A DNA stretch of 64,000 nt. It comes from Exiguobacterium mexicanum (GTDB taxonomy: Bacteria > Bacillota > Bacilli > Exiguobacteriales > Exiguobacteriaceae). The translations under genes and the position numbers were made by a program. Below are positions 52,523 through 61,007 of the stretch, one piece after another. Numbering within the stretch: the first letter of the stretch is position 1; each line of letters starts with the position of its first letter. The notes under the pieces are model-generated. The model made no database searches, was not told the DNA's origin, and saw nothing but the letters and a program-made list of their open reading frames with translations. The DNA is taken from assembly GCF_005960665.1 (NCBI RefSeq), contig NZ_CP040676.1:1188501-1252500 (forward strand), written 5' to 3'.

Positions 52523-53869
52523 CTAAAACCGGACGTAAAAGGTGCTCCCTGTCCCGAGACGGGATTCGACCGTCATCTCACCGCCATGCAGGCGGACGAT
52601 GTCTTGGGCAATAGCAAGTCCGAGACCGGTGCCCCGCCCGGTCCGAGAGATATCTCCTTTATAGAAACGTTCGAACAGGCGTGCCTGCGTCGCCTCATCC
52701 ATTCCGACGCCGGCATCTTGAATCGAGACGGTCGGACGATCGGCTGCATACGCTTTGATGGTGATCAGCCCCCCGTCATGAGAGGCGTGAATCGCGTTCG
52801 TCAACAAGTTGGTCCAGACTTGGGCCAATAAGAGCGGGTCGCCGGTCACGACGAGCGATGTGTCAATCTCTGTCGCGACGGCGATCCCTTTCTCATCCAG
52901 CTGGAACGCATGGCGACGAATGACGTCCTCGATCGATGCGCTCACATCAACTTGTTCGGAGAGCGACACGTTCGACTCGTCGAGCCGGGCGAGCAGGAGC
53001 AACTGTTTTGTCAAATCCGAGAGGCGATCCGTCTCGTCACGAATGATCCCGGCATACATCAAGGCGTCCCCTTCGGTTCGGGCGGCCAGTTCCGAGGCGT
53101 AGCCTTTGATTGAGGTGAGCGGTGTTTGGAATTCGTGCGAGACGCTTGAGACGAAGCGACGCCGTTCACCCTCGGATTTCTCCAGTGAGTCGACCATGTC
53201 AGAGAAACGACGGGCGAGGGTTCCAATCTCATCGTTGCGCTCGGTCGGGAGATCGAGCGGACGGGCCCCGGATGCGACGGAGCGGGTCGCATCTGTCAAT
53301 GTGCGCACCGGTCGGACGATCAGGCTTGTCGATAGGGCGATCAAGATGAAGGCGAGGCCGGTCAGGAGTGCAAAGAACAAGCCGACGAACAAGTGCAATT
53401 CTCGGATTTGGGCGCCAAGGTCGGGGCGGATGAAGACGGCATCTTCCCCGTCCAGGCTGAAGCCATACGTGTTGACGACTTCATTGTCGAACAAGCCGAG
53501 CCAAAACAAGTGGAACGGATAAGCGCGCATCCCGTCGTAGCGTTCGCCGGACCGGACCGAGGCGATGACGGCTTCGTCGAGTTGCTCGTCCCGGAACGAA
53601 CCTCCATAGCGGTCGACCTCACCGTCAGGACGCACGACGAGGAGTTGATAGCCCGTCTGAGCGAGCAATCGATAAAAGGCCGATGCCTCACTGTCCGTAT
53701 GCGTCTCGAAGTAGTCAAGGGCGGCTTGTGCCGTCTGTTCGGTCTTTTCGCTGTAGGACGGCTGCCACCAGACGTAATAGGCGACATTGCTGACGAGAAG
53801 GGCGATGGCGCCGGACAAGAGCAAAATCATGAACACGGTCAGGACGATCCGGGTATAGAGCGTCTTCAT
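52523..53869 (-). CDS. hssS: Heme sensor histidine kinase HssS
   Basis: 448-residue membrane kinase: first helix (about 8-32), extracytoplasmic sensor (about 33-160), second helix (about 163-187), HAMP, then the H-box FVSSVSHEFQTPLTSIKGYASE and an ATPase with GVGMDEATQARLFERFYKGD and GTGLGLAIAQDI. The sensor domain follows S. aureus HssS closely (KTLYTRI; PFHLFWLGLFDNEV; AVFIRPDLGAQI). It should phosphorylate HssR when heme is in excess. The start overlaps the hssR stop (ATGA). Confidence 0.88.
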   Translation of the reverse strand: MKTLYTRIVLTVFMILLLSGAIALLVSNVAYYVWWQPSYSEKTEQTAQAALDYFETHTDSEASAFYRLLAQTGYQLLVVRPDGEVDRYGGSFRDEQLDEAVIASVRSGERYDGMRAYPFHLFWLGLFDNEVVNTYGFSLDGEDAVFIRPDLGAQIRELHLFVGLFFALLTGLAFILIALSTSLIVRPVRTLTDATRSVASGARPLDLPTERNDEIGTLARRFSDMVDSLEKSEGERRRFVSSVSHEFQTPLTSIKGYASELAARTEGDALMYAGIIRDETDRLSDLTKQLLLLARLDESNVSLSEQVDVSASIEDVIRRHAFQLDEKGIAVATEIDTSLVVTGDPLLLAQVWTNLLTNAIHASHDGGLITIKAYAADRPTVSIQDAGVGMDEATQARLFERFYKGDISRTGRGTGLGLAIAQDIVRLHGGEMTVESRLGTGSTFYVRF

Positions 53870-54531
53870 GGCGAGACCTCGAGCGTATAGCCGACGCCCC
53901 GAACCGTTCGAATCGTGATCGTGTCGTCATGCAAGCGGCCTCGGAGCCGTTTGATGTGCACATCGATGGTCCGGTCATCGCCCTCAAAGTCAAGGCCCCA
54001 TACTTGTTCGATCAGTTCATCCCGGGTGAACACCCGGCCCGGGAACGCCGCCAGCTGATAGAGCAGCTCGAACTCCTTTTTCGGCAGGTGGATCGTCTCA
54101 CTGTTCAGTTCAAGGCGATAATCGCGCAAGTCGAGCTTGAGCGGTCCGACTGTGACGAGTGTGGCCGCATTTTTGGCGTAACGTTTTGCGACGGCTTGAA
54201 GGCGGAACAGCAGCTCTTCCGGGATGAACGGTTTTGTCATATAATCATCGGCCCCGTGTTCGAAGCCGCTTCGTTTTTCTTCCCATTCCCCGAGAGCGGT
54301 CAATAAAATGACGGGAATGTCCGTCATTTGCTTCAGACGTGAGCAGAGCGTCCGTCCGTCGAGGCCGGGCAGCAAGATGTCGATGATCGCGGCATCGGCA
54401 GGGTTCGCCATAAACAGTCGCTCGGCGTCGGCCCCATCCATGGCAGCTGTCACCGTATGTCCGGCTCGCTGTAGCGTGGTCTCAACGAGGTGAAGGATAG
54501 CCAAATCGTCCTCTACAATCAGTACGTGCAT
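53866..54531 (-). CDS. hssR: Heme response regulator HssR (OmpR family)
   Basis: 221 residues: a receiver domain with the acidic pair in VLIVEDDLAI, phospho-acceptor Asp in AAIIDILLPGLDGRTLC (about residue 52) and Lys in DDYMTKPF, then a winged-helix DNA-binding domain with LPKKEFELLYQLAAFPGRVF and DRTIDVHIKRLR. It is predicted to activate hrtBA through the direct repeat at 52499-52518. Start 54531 follows GAAAGGAAGAG. First gene of the cluster. Confidence 0.88.
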   Translation of the reverse strand: MHVLIVEDDLAILHLVETTLQRAGHTVTAAMDGADAERLFMANPADAAIIDILLPGLDGRTLCSRLKQMTDIPVILLTALGEWEEKRSGFEHGADDYMTKPFIPEELLFRLQAVAKRYAKNAATLVTVGPLKLDLRDYRLELNSETIHLPKKEFELLYQLAAFPGRVFTRDELIEQVWGLDFEGDDRTIDVHIKRLRGRLHDDTITIRTVRGVGYTLEVSP

Positions 54532-54559
54532 CGCTCTCTTCCTTTCTATCACGACACCG

Positions 54560-54588
54560 AAAACAGGTGACCCGTGGCAGGTCACCTG
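54560..54588 (-). terminator. Terminator between the 54593-55483 gene and hssR
   Basis: CAGGTGACC / GGGTCACCTG stem followed by TTTTC on the minus strand. Confidence 0.7.
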
Positions 54589-54592
54589 CATG

Positions 54593-55483
54593 TTATGTCG
54601 TTTTGGTCAGTTCTTTATGCAAGGCCCGAAGCGCCCGCAAGAAGGCGTCTTTGAAATACTTGTCTTCTTGCGCCTCGAGTGTCTCAAGAGCAGAAGCGTC
54701 GCCGGCGCTCGCCTTGACGAGCAGGTTGACGACTGTGCCCCACCGCTTGACGTGCTCGGGCTTCGGATGGTTCATCGCGACAGTCAACGTGAACCAGTAC
54801 GGTTGGTCACGGCGTTGGAGCGTGGCAATCATCTGTTTGGCCGTCATCGCTTCATCCTCGGTTGGTAACGTGGCGGTGGCGAACCAGCCGAGCAGCGCGG
54901 CGCTCATCGCCTCGAGCCGGACTTTGGCGTCCGGGTCGATCGGTTCGCGCCCGAACTCGGAAATGTTGACAAAGACGAGTCGGTCTTTCCGGTCGAGGTG
55001 GGTGATCCATCCTTTGACCGATTTGAGTTTTTCTTTATCTTTCGACTGGGCTTTCACCGTGTAGCCGTTCAGTTTACCGATGTAAATCCGGAACTGACCG
55101 CGATCGAGCTGTTTATCGACCTTGAACTCGATATCTTGGCCCACAGTGAACGGTTGATCCTTTTTGCTGAGCGTCTCGCCTTTCTTCAGCTCAGGCCGAC
55201 GCACGATATAGCGGAGTGCCTCCTGCTCGGTCCGATCGTCAAGCGTCCAAAGGTTGTTCGGCGTGACGTTTTTGAAACGGTGTCGTCGGACATAGATGTA
55301 TTGGTCGAGCGCCTCGACGGCGTCGGCGACGGAATTTTTTCCACTCAAATAGTCGTCTGCGATATCCCGGAGCGTGATCGACTCGAGCCGGTCGATGTGC
55401 CCGACGTAAGGGACGTTCCCGACGACGAACAAGGCCGTGGCGATCAATTCACTCTCGCGAGGGGTCAAAGGGCGTTTGGCCAT
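54593..55483 (-). CDS. Hypothetical protein of unknown family
   Basis: 296-residue, soluble, highly charged protein with no signal peptide. The N-terminal part (LTPRESELIATALFVVGNVPYVG...LRDIADDYL) looks helical. The centre (KGETLSKKDQPFTVGQDIEF...FRIYIGKLNGYTVKA) is beta-rich, and the C-terminus is helical (ETLEAQEDKYFKDAFLRALR). I recognise no domain. Start 55483 follows AGAGAGGAAG. It lies upstream of hssRS but is separated by a terminator, so a link to heme response is not implied. Confidence 0.7.
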   Translation of the reverse strand: MAKRPLTPRESELIATALFVVGNVPYVGHIDRLESITLRDIADDYLSGKNSVADAVEALDQYIYVRRHRFKNVTPNNLWTLDDRTEQEALRYIVRRPELKKGETLSKKDQPFTVGQDIEFKVDKQLDRGQFRIYIGKLNGYTVKAQSKDKEKLKSVKGWITHLDRKDRLVFVNISEFGREPIDPDAKVRLEAMSAALLGWFATATLPTEDEAMTAKQMIATLQRRDQPYWFTLTVAMNHPKPEHVKRWGTVVNLLVKASAGDASALETLEAQEDKYFKDAFLRALRALHKELTKTT

Positions 55484-55652
55484 ACTGCACTTCCTCTCTT
55501 CATGTCATCTCATTCAGTATACCAAAAACAGATTTCGTCATGTTGTATGAATCGACCAGATGGAAAATTTTACAGGCAAACAGGATTTCATGGATTGATT
55601 GCGAATACTTGAATATGATAGAGCTACGCGGATGTTGAGATGAGGTGATGAG

Positions 55653-56060
55653 ATGAAGTTATCGATCGAACCGGGGGATTACGTCGTATTGATTGAAATC
55701 AGCAAGGAAGTATTGAAATGTACGTCCCTCGACCAGGCCGACTATGTCGACCGAGACCGCTATGAATTGGTCGGCCGGATGAGTGAACGGCTCCCGGCCG
55801 AGGTGATCGTCCCTTCTATCATCGACTATATTCGGTTCGGTAGTGGATATATCGGCGACAATATCGTCTGGGACACAGAGACGGAATCGTTTTTCTGTCA
55901 ACAGTTCGAGACGATTGATGGATCTCCGCTCGGTGAGGACCTCGACGGATTCACACCCGATCCGTATCGGACGGAACTGGCGCGTTATTATACGTATTTG
56001 ACCATCGGAAAGATTGTCGACTATGAGATGGATGAGCCTGACGAACCGAGCTATTGGTGA
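55653..56060 (+). CDS. Hypothetical acidic protein
   Basis: 135-residue acidic, aromatic-rich cytosolic protein (YVDRDRYELVGRM; IIDYIRFGSGYIGDNIVWD), ending EMDEPDEPSYW. No family recognised. ATG 55653 follows GAGGTGATGAG. It stands alone before the subtilase gene. The 105 bp between them contain an A-rich run and a TTGATT motif, but no terminator or promoter I trust. Confidence 0.65.
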   Translation: MKLSIEPGDYVVLIEISKEVLKCTSLDQADYVDRDRYELVGRMSERLPAEVIVPSIIDYIRFGSGYIGDNIVWDTETESFFCQQFETIDGSPLGEDLDGFTPDPYRTELARYYTYLTIGKIVDYEMDEPDEPSYW

Positions 56061-56165
56061 GCGTCGAAAAAATGTCACAATCTATTTTTAGAAAAAAAGG
56101 GAAATTGATTCCGTAATTTGAGATAATGGTGGTATCTTAGGAAGTTTGGAATGGAGCGGTAGGCG

Positions 56166-57620
56166 ATGAAGAAAATGATGCTTATGGCGGCGCTTGCGCT
56201 GCTCGTGCCGACGTCGGTGGACGCGGCGAAACCGGTCGTGTTGGAGAAACATGGTTACGTCGTGGCCGAGCCGAGGGTTGGGAACCAATATTATATCAAG
56301 CAAACAGGCACCGATTTGGCGTGGAACACGACGCGTGGTGCTTCAGACATCGTAATCGCTCTGATTGACTCGTCGGCAGACCGTAGTCATAAAGAACTTT
56401 ATAATGTCCCTCGCGTCGTCAATTCGATGAAAGGGCCATACAGCGTCGATTATCATGGGACGCATACGGCCGGCATCATGGCGGGTCGTCATAACAAGTT
56501 TGGGATGGCCGGACTTGCTCCGAACGTACGCTATCATTTTTATAACGTCTTCTATGGGAAAAACTCGGAGTACACGGATTCTTGGACCGTCGCCAAAGCG
56601 GTTGATACGGCCGTGGCGAAGGGGGCGAACATCATCAACCTGTCGCTCGGCGGACAAGATTACGATCAAGTCCTTGCCGATTCGATTCGCCGGGCCCGAG
56701 CTAAAGGAGTCATCATCGTCGCGTCGGCCGGAAACGATGGGAAGAAGACCGTCTCGTTCCCGGCCAATATGAAGGAAGTCATCGCGGTCGGGGCGATTGA
56801 TGCGAACCATCGCGTCGCTAACTTCAGCAATATGAGTAGCCAAGTCAAAATCGTTGCACCAGGCGTGAATGTCCTCTCACTCGGAGTGAAAAATAGTTTT
56901 GTTTATATGGACGGCACGTCAATGGCCGCGCCGATGGTATCGTCGGGTCTCGCGCTTGTCAAGTCGGTCAATCCGTTCTTGACACCGGCCGAAGTGGAAG
57001 GCTTGATTCAAAAGATGCCAAAGGCTAGTGGTAAGACATATACGGAGTTGAACACGAAGCGGCTCCTCGATCACACACCGAGACCGATTACCATTACGGC
57101 ACCTTTAGTAATTAAAAGTAACTACGTTAAGGAAGCAAGAATGACGACTATGAAGAAACAGAACTTAAAATCAACGTATGCACTTTATCAGGGAACTCGA
57201 AAAGTTAAGACTCTTTCAATTTCAGATTCACCGTTTACAATGTATGCAGCTGGTGACTGGTTACCTTCTGGAAAGTATACCTTGCAAGGTGCAGTAACCG
57301 ATGGAAAGTATAAACGCTCTTTTACTCGCTCATTTTCTTATATTAGTCCGGTTAAGACAATGGTTTCGATTAAAGCTACAGAAGTCGGTATGTTCGAATT
57401 GGCGACAACTCGAAAAGGGATCGTCACCGTGCTCGATGCGAACAAAAAAATCGTTTATGAGGCGCTTCATGTACCGGGCAAGTTCCCTGTTCGTGGTGAC
57501 ACGGAATCGGCCTATACGGTGCTGTTGAAGCCGACCGACGTCACTGAAAAAGTGGTGACGGTCAAATATGCGCCGCAACCGGTTCAAGTCGAGACGGACA
57601 CTTCGGCGGAATCGACATAA
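56166..57620 (+). CDS. Secreted subtilisin-like serine protease (S8 family)
   Basis: 484 residues. A signal peptide (about 1-20, TSVDA-A) precedes a short pro-region and the catalytic domain with Asp68 (ALIDSSADRS), His97 (YHGTHTAGIMAG), oxyanion Asn190 (ASAGNDG) and Ser252 (DGTSMAAP). The C-terminal 180 residues are beta-rich and of unknown type. From about 57095 to 57400 the codons are much more AT-rich than the rest of the gene, although the frame is intact. ATG 56166 follows GAGCGGTAGGCG. Role: extracellular proteolysis. Confidence 0.92.
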   Translation: MKKMMLMAALALLVPTSVDAAKPVVLEKHGYVVAEPRVGNQYYIKQTGTDLAWNTTRGASDIVIALIDSSADRSHKELYNVPRVVNSMKGPYSVDYHGTHTAGIMAGRHNKFGMAGLAPNVRYHFYNVFYGKNSEYTDSWTVAKAVDTAVAKGANIINLSLGGQDYDQVLADSIRRARAKGVIIVASAGNDGKKTVSFPANMKEVIAVGAIDANHRVANFSNMSSQVKIVAPGVNVLSLGVKNSFVYMDGTSMAAPMVSSGLALVKSVNPFLTPAEVEGLIQKMPKASGKTYTELNTKRLLDHTPRPITITAPLVIKSNYVKEARMTTMKKQNLKSTYALYQGTRKVKTLSISDSPFTMYAAGDWLPSGKYTLQGAVTDGKYKRSFTRSFSYISPVKTMVSIKATEVGMFELATTRKGIVTVLDANKKIVYEALHVPGKFPVRGDTESAYTVLLKPTDVTEKVVTVKYAPQPVQVETDTSAEST

Positions 57621-57655
57621 AAAAACACCCGGAGCCAGTGCTGGCTTCGGGTGTT
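57618..57655. terminator. Bidirectional terminator between the subtilase and the 57659-58063 gene
   Basis: ACACCCGGAGCCAG / CTGGCTTCGGGTGT stem (one G-U), with a strong T run on the minus strand and a weak one on plus. Confidence 0.8.
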
Positions 57656-57658
57656 GAT

Positions 57659-58063
57659 TTATGCTTTCGTGATGGCTTCACCACTCCAACGGATATTCGC
57701 TTCTAAGACGTTGCCGTTATCGTCGATATGTTCAAAACTCAGTTTCCCGTCGACGATGATCTCGCAGAGGCCGACGCGGACGTCGTCGCTCCAGGCGCGA
57801 CGTGTCTGTGTCGACGCGTCGAACGTCGGGATTGATTCAGGAAAACGTTCCTGTAAGTGGGCCAAGTTATGATGGTCGAAGTGATACGAACGTTTGGACA
57901 ATTCATTTGGTGCTTTGATGTCAAACGGCTCGAATCCTCGAACGAGTCGATTATTCCGGTAGAAGGCGAACACGCCGTTGTTCGGGTGGAGCGCTTTAAT
58001 GTCATCGATTTCAATCACATAGGTCAGTCGTTGAATCCAACCGTTTTTTGCATCTTGACGCAT
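57659..58063 (-). CDS. Hypothetical protein
   Basis: 134-residue cytosolic protein, mixed charge, with an aromatic stretch GVFAFYRNNRLVRGFEPF and a C-terminal beta-like segment. No family recognised. Start 58063 follows AAGGAGGGAT on the minus strand. It is divergent from rnpB and convergent with the subtilase gene. Confidence 0.65.
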   Translation of the reverse strand: MRQDAKNGWIQRLTYVIEIDDIKALHPNNGVFAFYRNNRLVRGFEPFDIKAPNELSKRSYHFDHHNLAHLQERFPESIPTFDASTQTRRAWSDDVRVGLCEIIVDGKLSFEHIDDNGNVLEANIRWSGEAITKA

Positions 58064-58139
58064 CAAAATCCCTCCTTGTTCAATGGAACACGCCTTATTT
58101 TAGCGCTGACGCCCATGAAAATCAAGTTCAGGTTCTCGG

Positions 58140-58168
58140 TTGTCATTTCGCGGGTTATCCGCTACAAT
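58140..58168 (+). promoter_or_regulatory. rnpB promoter
   Basis: TTGTCA (58140-58145), 17-bp spacer, TACAAT (58163-58168), about seven bases before the RNA 5' end. Confidence 0.75.
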
Positions 58169-58175
58169 GGGTAAA

Positions 58176-58564
58176 GTGACTATGAGGTCTGGGCAATCGC
58201 GGGACGCAAGTCTTGAGGAAAGTCCATGCTCGCACAGCCTGTGATGGCTGTAGTGATCGTGCTACACGAAAAGATAAGTGTAGGCAACGCAAGTTGACGG
58301 CAGAAGAAGCACCTAAGTCCTCGGATATGGTGCAAGCTTCTTGAAAGTGCCACAGTGACGGAGTCTGATCGGAAACGTTCAGAGTGGAACGAGGTAAACC
58401 CCACGAGCGAGAAACCCAAACTATGGTAGGGGAACTTCCTGACTGGAACCGAACGGGACGGAAGGCGCCAATCGGCGCAGATAGATGATTGTCACTCCAT
58501 CGTGCCAGGGAGACCGTTATGAGCACCGGAGTACAGAACATGGCTTATAGGGCAGCATAGTCTC
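58176..58564 (+). ncRNA. rnpB: RNase P RNA, type B
   Basis: Catalytic RNA of RNase P, which trims tRNA 5' leaders. Conserved blocks are GAGGAAAGTCCATGCTCGCA near the 5' end, CTTGAAAGTGCCACAGTGAC, TGGAACGAGGTAAACCCC, CGAGCGAGAAACCCAAA, AGATAGATGATTG and ACAGAACATGGCTTAT near the 3' end. Terminal helix P1 is GACTATG (58178-58184) with CATAGTC (58556-58562). The layout matches the B. subtilis (type B) RNA. Ends are estimated from P1. Confidence 0.96.
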
Positions 58565-58580
58565 TCATTTAACATTGACC

Positions 58581-58615
58581 AGGAGTTCAAGCAATCCTAC
58601 TTGAGCTCCTTTTTA
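58581..58615 (+). terminator. rnpB terminator
   Basis: AGGAGTTCAAG / CTTGAGCTCCT stem (one mismatch) followed by five T. Confidence 0.75.
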
Positions 58616-58658
58616 CATGACCATTTTAGGAGTAACACTTATAGAAAGTAGGGATAGT

Positions 58659-59825
58659 ATGGCAAAACGAAAACTGATTGCCACCGCAGCGATGGGCATC
58701 GAAGCGCTCGTCGCCAAAGAAGTGCGCGACCTCGGCTACACGTGTGAGGTCGAGAACGGACGCGTATATATCGACGCAGAAATGGAAGACATTCCGCGAT
58801 TGAACCTATGGCTCCGAACGGCAGACCGCGTCAAGCTCGTCGTCGCCGAGTTCAAGGCGACGACGTTCACGGAACTGTTCGATGGTGTCGTCGAGCTGCC
58901 TTGGACGGATCTCATGCCGTGGGACGCCCGGTTCATCGTCGACGGCCGCTCTGTCAAGTCGAAGTTGTTCTCGATCCGCGACTGTCAGAAAATCACGGAG
59001 AAGGCGATTGTCGACGCGATGCAACGAGGATACGACAAGCCGGGCGAGTGGCTTCCGAAGACAGGCGCGTACTATCCAATCGAAGTCGCCTTGTTGAAAG
59101 ATGTGGCGACAATCACGATTGACACGTCAGGTGACGCGCTTCACCGTCGTGGCTACCGTGAGCTCCACTCACAGGCACCGCTCAAAGAGACGATGGCCGC
59201 GGCGATGATCCAGCTGACGAACTGGAAGCCGGACATGCCGTTCTACGACGTCTTCACCGGTTCTGGGACGCTCGCCATCGAGGCGGCGCTCATCGGTCGC
59301 AACATCGCACCTGGTCTCAACCGTGAGTTCTGTTCACAAGACTGGCCGTGCGTACCGAAGAAAGCTTGGTATGAGGCCATCAATGAAGCGAACGAGAAAG
59401 CGGAGTGGGACAAACCGCTCAAAATCTACGGCATCGACCTCGACCCACGCATGGTCAAGCTCGCCAAGGATAACGCCGAGCTCGCCGACGTCCGTGACGC
59501 GATCACGTTCGTCCACAGTGACGCGGCTGCCTTGAAGCCGAAAGAAGAGTACGGTGTCATCATCGGTAACCCGCCATACGGCGAACGGTTGCAGACCGAG
59601 GAAGAGATCATCGACCTGTACGAGCGGATCGGCCAGCAGTTCGCCAAGTATCCGGGCTATAGCGTCTACATGTTGACGAGCTATGAGGACTTCGAGAAGG
59701 CGTACGGCCGTCCAGCGACGAAACGCCGTAAGCTGTACAACGGAAATATTGAGACGCAATACTACCAGTATTATGGTTTACGTCCAAAAAGACGCTCAAC
59801 AGAGACGTTTGTAGAGGGTAAGTAA
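58659..59825 (+). CDS. THUMP-domain RNA methyltransferase (RlmL/YpsC type)
   Basis: 388-residue SAM-dependent methyltransferase. The N-terminal THUMP region (about 45-160) binds RNA; the catalytic Rossmann domain has FYDVFTGSGTLAIEAAL near 190 (SAM site), IYGIDLDPRMVKLA near 263 and IIGNPPYGERL near 303 (N-methyltransferase NPPY). It corresponds to the B. subtilis YpsC/E. coli RlmL N-terminal-half type that modifies 23S rRNA guanine. ATG 58659 follows TAGGGATAG. It is next to rnpB, as in Bacillus. Confidence 0.9.
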   Translation: MAKRKLIATAAMGIEALVAKEVRDLGYTCEVENGRVYIDAEMEDIPRLNLWLRTADRVKLVVAEFKATTFTELFDGVVELPWTDLMPWDARFIVDGRSVKSKLFSIRDCQKITEKAIVDAMQRGYDKPGEWLPKTGAYYPIEVALLKDVATITIDTSGDALHRRGYRELHSQAPLKETMAAAMIQLTNWKPDMPFYDVFTGSGTLAIEAALIGRNIAPGLNREFCSQDWPCVPKKAWYEAINEANEKAEWDKPLKIYGIDLDPRMVKLAKDNAELADVRDAITFVHSDAAALKPKEEYGVIIGNPPYGERLQTEEEIIDLYERIGQQFAKYPGYSVYMLTSYEDFEKAYGRPATKRRKLYNGNIETQYYQYYGLRPKRRSTETFVEGK

Positions 59826-59868
59826 TCACCCATTGCACACTAATTGCACACTTTTTATTTTTTCGCCG

Positions 59869-60924
59869 ATTGTAAAATTAAGCTAGACAATTGAAAAAGC
59901 CATTCGTGGTACACTCACAATGTATTTTCCGACCAAAGAAAAACATAGGAGTGATTACGAATGACCTACACCCATCTTACCACGGATGAACTGGTGATGA
60001 TAGAATCCTACCACCGCCAAAATATACCTGTAGCGATCATTGCTAAGTTGATGAACCGTTCCAGGCATCCAATCTACAACGTCATCAATTTCCTGAAATC
60101 AGGACATACAGCGCTCGACTTCTACACGCAATACAAGAAAAATAAGAAACGCTGCGGCTGGCGGAAGATTGTCCTGCCGAAGAAACAAGTGGCCTATGTT
60201 CAAGACAAGGTGGCGCAGGGCTGGACGCCGGATGTCATTGTCGGCCGGGCAGAAACGGCCATCGATTGTTCCGCGCGCACCATCTATCGCATGTTCAAAA
60301 ATCAGGTCTTTGACGCCGCCACGCTGCCGATGAAAGGAAAACGGAAACCCAATGGACACCAGGAACGCCGGGGAAAACAGGCGTTCAAACGCCATATTTC
60401 CGAACGGGAAGCCGACAACCCGTCGTTCAAAAAAGAGTTCGGGCATATCGAAGGCGACACCATTGTGGGTGCCCGCCACAAAAGTGCGGTGATCACGCTG
60501 GTCGAACGGCTGACGAAAGTCATCATCGCCCTGAAGCCTGCAGGACGCAAGGCTTGCGATATTGAAACTGCGTTGAACCAGTGGTTCCAAGGGGTCCCGA
60601 GAAATCTGTTCAAATCCATCACGTTTGATTGCGGCAAGGAATTCTCCAATTGGAAACCGTTGTGCAACCGGCACGACGTCTCGATTTACTTTGCGGATCC
60701 CGGCACGCCTTCTCAGCGCGCCTTGAATGAAAACTCCAACGGGCTCCTGCGGAAAGACGGCTTGGCAAAGGAAATGGACTTCAACCAGGTGGATCAAACA
60801 TTCATTTCGTCGGTGGCCGACAAGCGGAATAACATCCCAAGAAAGTCACTGAATTACCGCACACCGTTGGAGGCATTTTTGAGTCACCTGAATGGAGTCG
60901 ATCTGTCTAGCTTAAATTGACAAA
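59869..60924 (+). mobile_element. IS30-family insertion sequence
   Basis: An element of about 1056 bp bounded by imperfect 21-bp inverted repeats that share AATTAAGCTAGACA-type ends (59869-59889) and the complementary TGTCTAGCTTAAATT (60904-60918, extending to 60924). The flanking dinucleotide CG occurs on both sides and may be the short target duplication usual for IS30. It lies just after the methyltransferase gene and carries one intact transposase gene. Confidence 0.85.
59961..60920 (+). CDS. IS30-family transposase
   Basis: 319-residue DDE transposase: an N-terminal helix-turn-helix (LTTDELVMIESYHRQNIPVAII...NRSRHPIYNVI), then the catalytic core with the first Asp in FGHIEGDTIVGARHKSA (near residue 165), second Asp in SITFDCGKEFSNW and Glu in ALNENSNGLLRKD. 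These match IS30-type D-D-E motifs. ATG 59961 follows TAGGAGTG. The frame is intact. The stop lies in the right inverted repeat. Confidence 0.93.
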   Translation: MTYTHLTTDELVMIESYHRQNIPVAIIAKLMNRSRHPIYNVINFLKSGHTALDFYTQYKKNKKRCGWRKIVLPKKQVAYVQDKVAQGWTPDVIVGRAETAIDCSARTIYRMFKNQVFDAATLPMKGKRKPNGHQERRGKQAFKRHISEREADNPSFKKEFGHIEGDTIVGARHKSAVITLVERLTKVIIALKPAGRKACDIETALNQWFQGVPRNLFKSITFDCGKEFSNWKPLCNRHDVSIYFADPGTPSQRALNENSNGLLRKDGLAKEMDFNQVDQTFISSVADKRNNIPRKSLNYRTPLEAFLSHLNGVDLSSLN

Positions 60925-60935
60925 CGGAAGAATAT

Positions 60936-60974
60936 AAAAAGACATTCTCTTAAAAAATGGAGAATGTCTTTTTT
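60936..60974. terminator. Terminator right of the IS30 element
   Basis: AAAAAGACATTCTC / GAGAATGTCTTTTT stem with T on both sides; probably belongs to the decayed minus-strand gene that ends at 61008. Confidence 0.75.
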
Positions 60975-61007
60975 ACAATCATCATTGTTTTAATTTTTGG
61001 GTTGAAA

